Positions 48,019 through 59,765 of a DNA stretch of 64,000 nt are shown piece by piece (positions within the stretch are counted from its first letter, which is position 1; each line of letters begins with the position of its first letter). Source of the DNA: Viscum album (taxonomy: Eukaryota; Streptophyta; Magnoliopsida; Santalales; Viscaceae); the NCBI GenBank assembly GCA_963277665.1, contig OY728142.1, positions 13,344,001 to 13,408,000 of the forward strand, written 5' to 3'. The position numbers and the translations under genes are program-made. The notes under the pieces were generated by a model. The model searched no databases and had not been told where the DNA came from. It saw nothing but the letters and a program-made list of their open reading frames with translations.

Positions 48019-50544
48019 GATTATTTCAAGTCACAGTGGAAGGAAATTTCTCAATACACAGAAAGGGGGTCATGTACTTAGGGCTCACTGGGGGACATCT
48101 AGGCCCTACTTGAATTATCATATTAGATAGGGGATGGGTTCCAATGAAATTGTTGGTAAAAACCATGACAAAAACCCTATCTATGGTACCAGAAAAAGAA
48201 TTGAGGACATACCAGGCCTCTCGGTGCAGTACATCCTCCACATAGACCCTCTAGGGAACTGGGACTTATAGATTCATTTTGGTATACTAGGTCACCTAGA
48301 TCAGCTTGTCACTTAGGCCTACTAGGTCACCAAGATCCACTCTGAGCCAAATCACTTTAGAACATGATCTATTCTCTATTATAGTAATGGGATCGTATAT
48401 CGTACTTTCATAGAGAAGCCTAAGGGTATCGTCTCATTCTCTATTATCACCCCTTATGATGGGATCAAGATCCTGTATCGATCCCTCATAAGAATGAAAA
48501 AGAGAACACCGACATCCCCTTCTAGTCTAGCTAAAATCCCACTATGTCATCTGAAAAGGACCAAATCATTGAAAGGGTCCCAATACCATAGAAAACTCAT
48601 CAATTAGACTTATGGTTTGAAATATATAAGCCTTTAGTGAAAAGGGTCCGGTTGCGTCTTGGTCCAGTCCAACCTAGTCGAACCGACACAGTTGGACCAA
48701 CCCAACCCATCCCAGATAGGGGTTCACCGACCTGACCTGGCTCGAGGTCCGCTGACCCATCCCAGGTCCACTGACTAGACCCAAGTCTGACCCAGCCCGC
48801 TGGGTCTGACTCGACCTAGACAACTGCGCTGGCCCCTTGGAGCGGGCCTATCTATTCTCTAGAGCGGGCCGGTCTGTCAGCCCTAGACATAGAAACCCAC
48901 TGAATCCCCTCTGTGTCACACGACCATCTTGGCCATCCTATTCTCTGCTCACCCATGGCTTGAGCCACAGGTCCATCTCACCCCACCGTGGCATTCTCCT
49001 ACTCGGGCATCTACATTGACACGGCTATCGCTGCCACCACCTCCACCGCACAGGCACGTGGCTTCCACTGCCATTGCTCCATTGGAATCTTCCATGGGCC
49101 ACCAAACTCATTCTGGTTTTCTTATTTTTGATCTGGAAGAGGATGTGGAAACCTCAGGCCACACTCTTTATCGCCAGGGGTTTGAATCTGTTCCACAATC
49201 CCTCTTGTTTCAATGTTACTCGAACAGAGATGTATCCTGCATCGCCTCTATCCATTCACATCTGCCATCATCACACCTCCATCATCCTATTTCTATACCA
49301 GATATATGATACCAAATCATTGAACCAAGGATCAATTGCACAATGATCGATCGATGAACATAAGTTAAGTCACGGGATGAATGAAGAACGCCTGCAATGA
49401 ATAAAGAATGGATGTAGAAAAGAACAAATTAACAAATAACAATGGGCCTTGATCGATGTTTGTTATGACCAGGGTTCATTTTTGTTATAACACATAACCA
49501 ATAATCACTAAGAAAATATCCCTTTAAAACACCACAAGAGTAATACCATCCGACAACAATGATAGATCTATGGGCCAATTTGTTTGTTAATTGGTCTGCA
49601 AATGTTGTGGAATATCAATAATAGGGAAACAAGAAGATTCATAGAATAAAAACCCCTACCTCGAGTTGGATCACTTTCATACATATATTGAAGTCGCGTC
49701 ACCATGTTGATCCTTATTCTGCCGACATTCATCGATTCATCACCACTTGATTGAATCCCAAACTTAGATCCATCTTCATTGGAAAGAGAGCCTCATCCTC
49801 ATTGCCTTAGGGAAACTTCAAGGTTTGAAATAAATCTCCAGTGTTATGAATTCTAATGCTAGACCATGTCCCTGAATAAAAGAGGAAATTCATTAATGCA
49901 TTTACGCATTTCAGCGTTATTGTTTCTCTTTGAAACATCATTGCCACACTACTTCGTTTATTAAAGGATAACATGTGGCTCCGTCACTACATTGAAGCTT
50001 CTTCACACTGAAAAACGTTAAAACATAAATAATATAGACTTCTTTAAGTTTATTTAATTCTCTATTAAAAATTCAAAAAATTAACTTTTACCCTCGACCC
50101 GCACCAGTCGAGGTTAAGCTCCACCTATGTAAAGCACATCCTCATGAGTTCAATAGTACTCTTCGGTTTTCAATCCGAGTTACCATTTATGAGTTATAAG
50201 GATTTAGAAAATATAATAATTTTATTTAATTATTTTATTTACTTTTTTTCCATTTTTGTGCTTTCTCACTAGAGACCCACACCGACAAAACTTAAATCGC
50301 ATGTACAGTAAACCCACTACTATAAACACAATAGTGCCCTTAGATTTCTAATCCGAGCACCCTTTTAAAATTTATTCAAAATTTTCAAGAAAACTACTCA
50401 TGCATGCTATTTAAAAACATAATATTTTATACGGATCATTTTGAGCACTCTGGGCCTTGGAATCGCACACCATCTCAATGCATGGTCTCATAATTTCCCT
50501 AAGAATTTTATAAAAATAGAACTGGGAAAATCTGAGTAACTACA
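48019..50544 (-). repeat. E5 3' LTR, second piece (right of nested E4)
   Basis: Completes the LTR begun at 27719. A residual GC-rich block at 48650-48870 (repeats of CCAACC and GGTCC-like words) and a CCACC-rich block at 49020-49090 correspond to the CpG-rich core of the E6 LTR near 9430-9790, and the end matches the E6 LTR end. Open frames at 48837-49346 are translations of this decayed block and show no known domain. Confidence 0.78.
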
Positions 50545-52402
50545 TTCTCCCCACATTAAGGCTTTACATCCTCAAAAAGACAAATAAGTTTTACTTAACA
50601 AAAGGTTAGAGAACCGATCTTGAATCTGAGCCTCCCACATGCATGTGCTCCACTTAAGATCCTCGTGGAGACTCTTTACACCCACCATGGGAAAAGATTG
50701 TCTACGAAGGATCCTCAATCTTCATTGGGCATTTAACTAAAAACAATCCATCATCAATGTCCAGATCACCTCATATTATGATTTGCAAAGGGTTTATCCA
50801 CAAATATCCTCTGTTGAGATATGTGGAAGATGTTGTGTACCGAGTCCCACTATAGGGTAGAGCCAAGTAGTAAGATACCTTGCCAACTCTACATAGCACC
50901 TGAAAGAGGGACTATTAACCTTGGAGATAGCTTAATGCCTAGGAAAAATCTTCTTAACCCTCATCAAGGTGAGACCCAAAGGAAGACACAATATCCTTCC
51001 TCGAACTCCGAAGGTCTTCGTCATCTTATAGCCCAAAACTTCGGATGTCCTTGTACATACTTCATATTCTCTTAGATGACCAATACATTCTCTGTAAATG
51101 CCTCCCATATGTAGAGACATCTTAATCCATCTACTAAACTCTTTTTTTGGGGTATTTAGGAAGTGGGATGACTTGGTGAGTCGGTCAATGATCACCCCAA
51201 TGGTATCAAGTGTCCTAGATATATGTGGTATACTCGTCATGAAGTCCACCAATATTCCTTCCCAATTCCATCCAGTACCCTCAAAAAGGGAAGGAACAAC
51301 CCACAAAACTGATTCAAAAAACTCTCAGCTTTTAACTTGACAGGTAATATTATTTCCAACCTGTCCCATCACCCTCGTTGTCTGCCTTGACACCAACACA
51401 CATACCATGATGCATCTTGCCACTTTAGGCATACACTGCTACAACTGCGTGTCTCTTGAAAATAAAAACATGCTCCCCACCATTCTAATTTCCATCAGGG
51501 GTATTTTATATGGACAACTGAGCATGTAAAGACACACAGTTGGTATCACCAAGTTGTGCCTCCCCAACTCATTTAATTGTGGATGGGTAACAACCCATGA
51601 ATGGAGATAAACCTCTCCATCACCATCCACAAAAGATAAAAGTAATGAGGCCAACTGATATATTTCCTCATTCTGTACCATCAAACTAGATTCATGTCAA
51701 TAGAATCTTCTTCCACATTCCTCTTCCCATGAGTATAGATAAAATCCAAGTAATAGTCCTGAAATATTTCGAGGCATCGCCTCTATCTTAAGATCTGGTC
51801 CTTATAAGATAAGACATACTTGAGAATCTTAAGGTGAAGTGGATGATGTATCGCTCACCCATCAGGTAGTTTCACCACATATTTATCATGAAGAACACCA
51901 TTGCTAACTCCAGATTATGAGTGGCATAGTTAATCTCATCAAACTACATCTCAACCCTCAATGGATTCACTACAACTCTAGCCTCTTAGGTGACATTTCC
52001 TAGAAGAATATGACCTCTCAAATGAAATATATACACTTCAAGAATTTTATGTATTGGTGGTTCTCTTGAAGTGGGTCCAAGATGATCCTCAAGTGTCTTG
52101 TGTACTCCTCCTCGGACACTGAGTACACTAAGATGTCATCAATAAAGATCACCTAGGGATATCTTGGGTGAAGCATTGGATCTTACTAAGGCCTTCCTCT
52201 TCAAGTCCCCCATATTCACCCCCAGCCGATGGAGCACTTCTGGAGCCATCCGATAAATTGATGTAAATATCGGGCCACCCCGGGGTGTAGACTAATGTAG
52301 AATTATAACTCTTGATGGAGAGGTAAACCAAGATCATATTCAAGGAAGATGCCCTTATACACTACTACCAATAAGAAACCTGATGACTCATAACATCCAC
52401 TA
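50545..52402 (-). pseudogene. E5 pol remnant: integrase, RNase H and RT pieces
   Basis: Read on the minus strand from right to left: PIFTSIYRMAPEVLHRLG near 52215-52270 (start of RT), then a jump to [11 protein letters not shown] near 52120-52150 (RT active site; the intervening RT has been deleted), NYATHNLELA near 51900-51930 and YLMGERY (RNase H). WNWEGILVDFM and DTIGVIIDRLTKSSHFL near 51170-51270 (integrase core) follow, then the C-terminal part down to a purine-rich tract by the LTR at 50545. Each aligns with E6 Pol. Stops, frameshifts and the RT deletion make it dead. Confidence 0.85.
52398..52402. repeat. Target-site duplication of E2, left copy (CACTA)
   Basis: Directly left of the LTR terminus. 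Repeated at 63889-63893 outside the other LTR. The match to the CACTA transposon end motif is coincidental. Confidence 0.88.
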
Positions 52403-54343
52403 TTTAGGTTCTGGTCATAGCAGAAGCACATTGGTGGGTTTTCCTAACTTTAATTTTAGCATTAACAATGATCAATACGAGATCCATCAAGATAATAAAA
52501 TGTTGGATCTTCAGAATAGAACAAAGAACGAAAATGAAAGAGGGGAATCTCAGAACCATATATAGGATCATCATATGTTGGTTATAATTAATTTAATTAA
52601 TTGACAAGAATTACCTTTGAATGAATTATTTCTTCATTGATGTTTCCGGTTATGATTCAATGTGATGCATCGTTGTGTCATAGAATCCAAGTGTAGGATC
52701 CCTCTAGCAGTGATCCACACGTGCTTCACATATCTCTGGATGTCACCAAAAGGATACTTGGGTGCTAGCGTGGAAGAGCCTTTGCTTGCGATGTCCACCT
52801 TCGATCACCTTGATTCGGTGGAGGTGGATTTCACTCTCCTAGCATGGGCGTTTTCTTGGTGGAAAATGAATTGTCTCTTGGATTGAGAGCCTTTTCCAAA
52901 TCTTTTTTGCACAACCATAGAGAATTTCTTGGATAATTAGAAATATATAATTGGTATTTTTAATTATATATAATAATAAAATTAATTAATTACACGAAAT
53001 CATTTATTCATTTCATTTAATTCTTAGTAATATCCAATGTATAATAATAATAGTTGACTGTTATTATTACTTGACATACGCCCAGTGAATTACACCTAAT
53101 ATTATTTAATTAAATAAAAAATATTATTTCTCATAAATTCCCAGAAAAACTACACAGTGTGTATATATTAATATACATGGCGTGTACTTTTATTTTTCCA
53201 TTTTCTTTATTTCCTCCACCACATTTATTAGAACTTGAATAATGGCTATTTATTTCTAAAATAAATATCACTGCATTACTCGCTAATAAATATATTATTT
53301 CAACGATAATATATTCTCTTGAATAACTAGTATTGAAATAAATATAATCAGGAATCCTTAAATAATTATTAAACCACAATAAGGAATAATCTTTATTTAA
53401 CTTGTTAAATTAATATTTAACTGAGATACTTGGACACACTTAGTGTGTGACCCTCTAGGACTCTTTCTTAGTGTCATTAAGCGGATCCTGCCTAAAGTCC
53501 AAGGTTATTGTTTAGCAACATGCCAAGGAACCGATAGAGAAAGAAGTTAACGCCGCAATGACGTGTCACCTCCTACAAACGCTTACCGTGTAATGTAATC
53601 CCTTTGTCTCGATATCTCAAATCAAGTGGGTTGCATGCTAGTTCCATCAACCCATGTGCTCGATTATTCTTTCTTTGACTTTCTGGAATTGAACTCGCCC
53701 ACTCCTTACCATTACCATGTGTTTATTTAGGTTATATCAATTCCCTAAAAGGGCCTGAGATATCTACTTCTGTTATGGAACATAAGTGACAAATCCTTTC
53801 TCACATTATCTATTAATGCAGTATTACTCATGAAACACCCAACATATCCTACCTCACTACGAATAGTGTTTTATCCCAATTTTAGTCAATACATCTTAGT
53901 GTGTGATCTGTAATACCCCATTAATAATATATACAATGTATAAGGACCAATACACTTTTCCGCAGATAGGAACATCCAATGAACCTTTGAAATGTGGATT
54001 TCCTACTGGCGGGTCTCGTTCTCATAATATCCTCTTGGATATTACCAAGGGCTCACACCATGAGAAAGTGCCTCAAAGTTTTATGAGTCCTCACCCCTAA
54101 TGGACTGTATTATTTGTGTCCCTCAAATAATATCCTCCAGTCATAGAACATATATTCAAGAACAATGTTATGTAACTTCTGGGTTCTCATCATAGTAGGG
54201 ATCTGCTATGACCCTTTAATGAAATAGTTATCCTTAGGACATTATAACATGAATTGTCACATAGAAGAATAATAAAGATGTGATAATGTATTTATAAATG
54301 AATAAAGTGCAAAGTAGTTGGATCTAGGCCACCAACTCCAATA
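52403..54343 (-). repeat. E2 3' LTR, 1941 bp
   Basis: Collinear with 61968-63888. The inner edge reads TATTGGAGTTGG on the minus strand next to the polypurine tract. Confidence 0.92.
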
Positions 54344-54354
54344 GACTCCCACTT
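54344..54354 (-). promoter_or_regulatory. E2 polypurine tract
   Basis: Minus strand AAGTGGGAGTC directly before the 3' LTR. Confidence 0.75.
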
Positions 54355-54379
54355 GGACTAGATCCAACTACTAACAACC

Positions 54380-54760
54380 TTTAACCCGCTAGCTCTCATA
54401 TGTTATTAATGCTTCTACTGAGATAGGGCTTTATCCATGGGGTCTTCCACGATCTTTTCCGTGGACACTCTGCTCACTGAAACATTACCCCTTTGATAGA
54501 AATCATTCACGTGGTAATACTTTCAGAGTATGTGCTTTGCCTGTTGATGTGTCCTTGGTTCTTTTTCAGGAGCCACCGCTGCATTATTATCACAATACAA
54601 CGTGATTGGATCTTTACTGCTATGCACCACATCAAGATCTTGGACAAATTTCTGAATCCAAACAGCTTCCTTGTCTATATCAGAAGCTGCTATATATTCA
54701 GACTCCACTTTAGAATCGGCGACAATTGGAAACTTTAAACTCTTCCAGCTCACAGCTCCT
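54380..54760 (-). pseudogene. E2 copia RNase H remnant
   Basis: MSWKSLKFPIVADSKVESEY (54753 downward) runs into EAVWIQKFVQDLDVV, ITLYCDNNAAVA and HQQAKHIL, the copia RNase H core with the YCDN motif. An uninterrupted 76-codon stretch remains and stops occur on both sides. Confidence 0.88.
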
Positions 54761-55354
54761 CCATTGAGATAAAAAACATATCCAATTGCAACTTTAGATA
54801 ATTATGATCTGTCTGAAAACCAGCATCAGCATACCCTCTGATGATAAGCTCCTCATCTACTCCATACACCAGGAACATATCCTTAGTTCTTCTCAGATAC
54901 TTAAGGATAGTCTTAATAACAGTCCAATGTTGTTCTTCTGGATCTGCTTGATATCTACCTACCATGCTCAGTGCATAGGAAACATCAAGCTTGGTATATA
55001 ACATGGAATACATGATGGATTCTATAGCCTAAGTGTATGTGATCTTACTTATTCTATATTTCACTTGTTGTGTCTGAGGACACATTTTCTTAGAAATATG
55101 TAGGCCACATGACAATGGAACCGATACTCTGTTAGATTGTTCCATACTAAATCTCTTTAGTATCTGATCAATGTATATACTCTGACTTAGTCTAAGTAGC
55201 CTCTTGGAACTATAACGAATGATATTTATCCCTAGAATGTAGGCTGCTTCACCCAAGTCCTTCATGGAGAAACACTTGTTCAACCAGTCTTTAACTAACT
55301 ATAAGACTGGTATATCATTTCCAATAAGAAATATTTCATCAAAATATACTACTA
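54761..55354 (-). pseudogene. E2 copia reverse transcriptase, C-terminal half
   Basis: From 55354 on the minus strand: VVYFDEIFLIGNDIPVL (active-site YVDD decayed to YFDE), KCFSMKDLGEAAYILGINI, LSQSIYIDQILKRFSM, then across a break YTKLDVSYALSMVGRYQ and ILKYLRRTKDMFLVYG. The N-terminal RT half is missing because of the insertion at 55355. Confidence 0.88.
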
Positions 55355-56636
55355 AACTACCACAAAAATAGTTTTTTCACAGCGCCCCCCCCTTTATCAG
55401 CGCTAACGAAAAAGCGCTGATAAAGGGACCCCCTTTATCAGTGCTTGTTTAGTAGCGCTGATAACGGGGGGGGGGGGGGGGGGGGGGGGTCTTTATCGGC
55501 GCTGATAAAGGGTCGGCTACAATTTTTTTTAAAAATATATTATTATATTAATATATTAATATATTAATATATTAATATATTAATATATTTATATTGATAT
55601 ATAAATATAATAAATATATTTTAAATATATTTTAGATAAGTATAAATGTACATTTATACTTATTATACTTAATATATAAGATATTTAGAAAAAATGGATT
55701 CTTAAAAAATTTAAAAAATATTTTTAATTAATAATTTGCTAATAATTATGGAGTTATAGTCATTTAATAACAATTTAAAGACTAAAAAAATTTAAAAAAT
55801 TTAAAAAATATCCAAAATATGTTGAAAACGCAACTCAATCTTCAAACGACCATAACTTTTGATCCGGGTGTCCGTTTGAGCTCTACCACATATTAAATCG
55901 AAGCCTGCGATGAGCTCTACATCGATATGACCAGGGAGGACCCCCATGTGCTGATGGTGTTTTGAGTGTTGCATCCGACTCAGGTGCGGAGGGTTCGATT
56001 TTCATTGGAAGATCACAGTGAGAGTACAGACCGACACAATCATTATTTCAATAACCGCACCGATCACCTCCATCCAAGGCAGCAAATAGCAGGTGAACCT
56101 CCCTCCTTGTATGCAATAGAAACATGTGCGACCAGCCTCACTAAATTGCCATCGTCTTCTATTCCGGTGGGCACTCCATTGGTGCGTGACGTCATCACGT
56201 GCCAAAGGTTGTTGCGCGCGGTGAAAATAAAGACAGACACAATCATTTCTCGGCAACGCAGTGTTATTTCACATGACATATCATTTTATTACTGCATTTA
56301 TTATTTCATTTGTGATTTCGGGGTAATTTTATTAGTGTCGGGATGTTGGTTGATTAATAAAAATTATTTCACATGCCATGCAACATATTGTTTGATGATT
56401 AATTGTCAATTAAATTTATTTTAATTGAATGTTTATCTGTTTAAATTATTTTTGCAATGAATTAATTGCTGAAATTGAAACTGGACCTTTTAATTATAAG
56501 TCGACACGGCGGTCCGAGAAGGTTAGCCGTGTTGACCGATGGTAGGTTCAAATTGGTGACACAACTTTATGAGAAACGGGTTGTGTCATTTCGCCGTATA
56601 GTTCGGGACTTGAACGAATTTCCTAATTTATTTAGT
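55355..56636. mobile_element. Truncated CACTA-derived insertion with unassigned right part
   Basis: The left end reads AACTACCACAAAAATAG, matching the CACTAATACAAATATGG terminus of the intact CACTA at 58459 once the first C is allowed to be A. TTTATCAGCGC words and their inverses follow at 55390-55510. A block at 55735-55925 aligns with 57270-57455. From about 55936 to 56636 similarity ends and I recognise nothing apart from a B-box-like GGGTTCGATTTTC near 55990. The flanks are copia RT on the left and pre-integrase on the right, so 1-2 kb of E2 was lost here. Confidence 0.65.
55466..55489 (+). repeat. Homopolymer G tract, 24 bases
   Basis: An uninterrupted run of 24 G between ATAAC and TCTTTATC, within a GATAAAGGG-type CACTA subterminal repeat. 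It is either a real expansion or an assembly error. Confidence 0.9.
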
Positions 56637-56773
56637 CCACATACATCTATGTGCACCAATCCTAGAAGCTCTGTGGCCCTTTCACAATGTCCACCAAAAG
56701 GTGGATTAGTCATTTTACCTTGTAAATAAGTGTGACATCTATCAAATTGTTTTAGCTCAGTAGAGTCTGAATA
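56637..56773 (-). pseudogene. E2 pre-integrase zinc finger, second part
   Basis: Minus strand from 56773: DSTELKQFDRCHTYLQGK (the C..C half of the finger), then GGHCERATELLGLVHIDVCG with the first catalytic Asp of integrase, cut off at about 56636. It joins the segment ending at 58463 once the CACTA element is removed. Confidence 0.87.
56771..56773. repeat. Target-site duplication of CACTA element, left copy (ATA)
   Basis: ATA left of CACTACT at 56774. ATA again at 58460-58462. Three-base duplications are the rule for CACTA transposons. Confidence 0.88.
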
Positions 56774-56807
56774 CACTACTAAAAAAACGGGAAAGGGAAG
56801 CGCTACT

Positions 56808-57070
56808 CTTTTATCAGTGCTAAAAAAATGCGCTAATAAAGGGGGCCTTTATGAGTGCTAAAAAAATCACTGATAAAGTGGGTCCTTTAACAGTGCTAAA
56901 AAAAGGTGCTGTTAAAAGTGACCCTTTATCAGCGCTTTTTTTAGCATTGATAAAGGCCCCCTTTATCAACACTTTTTTTAGCGCAGTTAAAGGGTACCCC
57001 TTTATCAGCACTTTTTTAGTAGCACTGATATAGGGGGGGTTTTATCAGCACTTTTTCCAAGAACAGATAA
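56808..57070. repeat. Left subterminal inverted-repeat array of CACTA element
   Basis: More than ten copies of a TTTATCAGCGCT-type word occur in alternating orientation, separated by A or T runs, so neighbours can fold as hairpins. A matching array lies at 58215-58440. In En/Spm, subterminal 12-mers bind the TnpA protein. That role is inferred here. Confidence 0.85.
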
Positions 57071-57758
57071 ATTTTATGTTTCAAAAAAAATAATTTTTAA
57101 TGAAAAATAATATTTTTTATATATGTATATTTATATTGACATAAATATAATATATGTATTTCATATATTTTTTTGAAAAGTATAAATAGACTATTATATT
57201 TAATATATAATAAAATTAGTGAAAATAGATTTAAAATATTTTAAAAAATATTATTAAGTAATAATTTTCTAATAATTATCGATTAAAAATAATTTAATAA
57301 CAATTTAAAGACACAAAAAATCAAAACAATTAATAAAGATCTAAAATAAGTTGAAAATGTAACTCAAACTTTAAACGACCATAACTTTTGATTCGGGTGT
57401 CTTTTTGAGCTCTAGAGCATATCAAATCGAAGCCTGCGATGAGCTCTACATGGCTGTGACCTAAAAAAAGATTTTTTCAAATTTTTCGAGCCCAAGAAGG
57501 CCCATCAAGGCTGAAAAATGGATTTTTAGTATGGATACCCTGATTTTTTAACATTCAAACATGTATAACTTCTGATTCGGATGTCCGTTTGGCCTGCACC
57601 ACATATCATACTGAAGATTATTTCATTTTATTCTATTTGACTAGTTGTGGAGTTGAAATGGGATTCAATATTAGATGTTATGGTTGTTTTAACATTATAT
57701 GGATTTTCAAATACATATATATATATATGTATTTATTTGTAAATATCTGTGTGTGTTG

Positions 57759-57789
<31 letters not shown>

Positions 57790-58085
57790 TTATAAACACT
57801 CATAAAAAACATATTTTATAAATGTATTTAAAACAAATCTTATAAATATATATTAATATACAAATAAATATACTGATAAAAATCTGTGACTACAAATATA
57901 TATATAAATAGATATAAATATATATTAATATACGAATGAATATATATATTAATATATGAATAAACATATATGTATTAATATAACTAAATATATTTATATT
58001 ATTATGAATCTATATTAATATAAAAATAAATATAACTATATATATATAAATAAATAGATGTATCATTAAATAGAAAAAAATGAAA

Positions 58086-58139
58086 TGGCTTAGTGGTAAA
58101 GGTGCAAGTGCACAAGGGTGAGGTCGCTGGTTCGAGTTC
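58086..58139 (+). ncRNA. tRNA-derived (SINE-like) pol III promoter sequence in the CACTA element
   Basis: TGGCTTAGTGG (58086-58096) fits the A box and GGTTCGAGTTC (58129-58139) fits the B box, start-to-start spacing 43. Similar tRNA-like heads begin plant SINEs. No A-tail or flanking duplication could be assigned, so it is a SINE fragment or a captured tRNA-like piece. Confidence 0.5.
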
Positions 58140-58462
58140 GGGTGGAAGCAAGGAAGCGCGCAATCATGTGTGGGACGCGTGGGAAAGGGCAGCACACAGG
58201 AGTGGGGAGGGGCCTCCTAGCACTGATAAGGGGGGGGGGGGGTAAGCGCTGTTAAAATCTCCCCGTGAAGATAAATTATTTTTTATTTTTATTACTTTTA
58301 TCAGCGCTTTTTTTAGTGCTGATAAAAGGGGTCTTTATCAGCGCTTTTCTGAGCGCTGATAAAAGGGACCCCCCTTTATCTTCACCTCAATTAACAACAC
58401 TTTTTTAGCACTGTTAATGCACTTTTCTAGTGCTGATAAAATCCATATTTGTATTAGTGATA

Positions 58463-58846
58463 GCCATCTTGGCAGAGCTTTGTCAAGCACTTCTCATTTA
58501 CATAACCGAGACGGTGGTGCCACCATTGGGTGATGTATGAGTCATGTGAGTTTGTTTCGTTATCAATGGTCAACACTTGGTTTTCAAAATTTAATACATA
58601 CAAACCATTATTTAAATGCTCCATACCATAACATATGTTGTTCTTATAAAATAAGAAACCCTTATTTCCAAACTTAAAAATAAATCCATCCATATCCAAA
58701 CAAGATACAGAAACTATGTTCATGGTAACTATAGGCACATAATAATATTTAGGTAAAACCAAAATCATCCTAGTCGACAATGAGAGGTAGTAATCGCCAA
58801 TGGCTAATGAAGCCAGCCTCACTCCATTGGCAGCTCGAAGATCCAC
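58463..58846 (-). pseudogene. E2 protease C-terminal and pre-integrase, first part
   Basis: A 130-codon open stretch (58454-58846) that includes NGLYVLNFENQVLTIDNETN and WWHHRLGYVNEKCLTKLCQDGY. It corresponds to E1 22956-23130. The last codons come from the CACTA end. The His pair of the zinc finger is present. Confidence 0.87.
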
Positions 58847-58970
58847 CTCTCCTTTGGTAATATTTCTAAATTGACTTGGTTTTTATATTTGAATATAGAT
58901 ATGAGCCCCACAGGTCGTATCTAATACCCAATGTGTAGAAATGGTAATATTACACTCGATAACAAATGCA
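58847..58970 (-). pseudogene. E2 protease active-site region
   Basis: The minus strand reads WVLDTTCGAHIYIQI near 58890-58927, the copia protease motif with the active-site Gly changed to Thr. Confidence 0.8.
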
Positions 58971-59765
58971 CCTTTAGCATCCCCACACTTCTGGGTACAA
59001 TTCCTCTTCCAGTGACCTTGCTTTCCAAATTCAAAACATAATACCTCTCGTTCTTTACCCTGCCTCTAGATCTTCCCCTTCTTGGAGGGATGGTGCTCAG
59101 GGGATTCAGACCGTTTATATGTCTTTGTCCCTTCTTCCTCGTCCTTTCTTTTCTTATTCACCATAATAACTGTGGGTTTGTCATGCCCCATGTACTTATC
59201 TACCTAGTGAATTAAGGTCAGATGTTCTGATAGAATCTTCTCATTATTTCTCATGTTATAATTGAAAATGAAGCTTGAGAAGGTCTTGAGGAGTGATGAT
59301 AGGATGAGATCTGTATGCAAATCATCATGGAATTTAATCTCTAATATGTTCAAGAATTCAATGTAGCCAATAAGCTTGACTAAATGAGGCCTAGATGATG
59401 CAGAATCTCCACGATTGGTTGTAAATAAAGTGTTAGAGATCACATATCTCTCATGTCTCGCCTTCTCATGGTAGATATCCTTAAGGCGAGACATCATTCT
59501 ATACACGTCCATGTTTTCATGTTTCTTCAAGAGATCATTAGACATGGAAGATAGCATGAAACATTGGACATATGTGGCATCATGCATATGTTTCTCTTAG
59601 AGAGATATTCCCTCATCACTTTCCTCTTTCCCAGGCGCAACTGTAACATGCTCTTCTAGCACATACACTTTCCTTTCATTGCGAAGGATGATGCGTAAAT
59701 GCCTCTGCCACTCTTGGAAATTGGTGCTGGTGAGAAGGTTTTCCTTCTCGAGTACGGTTCACAAT
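58971..59765 (-). pseudogene. E2 copia gag remnant
   Basis: From 59765 on the minus strand: TSTNFQEWQRHL, KVYVLEEHV, EKHMHDATYVQCFMLSSMSN, MMSRLKDIYHEKAR, HLVKLIGYIEFLNILEIKF and LSEHLTLIH. The zinc knuckle CFEFGKQGHWKRNC (second Cys now Phe) lies near 58990-59035. The longest open part is 127 codons (59204-59587). Better preserved than the E1 copy. Confidence 0.87.

Larger units (their letters stand above)
56774..58459. mobile_element. Non-autonomous CACTA (En/Spm) transposon
   Basis: Terminal inverted repeats CACTACTAAAAAAACGG (56774-56790) and, from the right end, CACTAATACAAATATGG (58443-58459) agree at 13 of 17 bases. Both ends are packed with inverted TTATCAGCGCT words. The 1.69-kb body encodes no transposase. 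It is AT-rich with TA microsatellites at 57716-57784 and a TA-rich tract to 58060. A tRNA-promoter-like sequence lies near the right end. It splits the E2 pre-integrase finger cleanly at an ATA duplication. Confidence 0.92.

Noticed and set aside
48837..49346. Overlapping frames of 60-126 codons suggesting a small gene
   Set aside because: The region aligns in order with the GC-rich core of the E6 LTR, and the frames have no conserved content.
52398..52402. CACTA at both E2 borders read as a CACTA transposon terminus
   Set aside because: It lies outside the LTR ends on both sides as a direct, not inverted, repeat, so it is the 5-bp copia target duplication.
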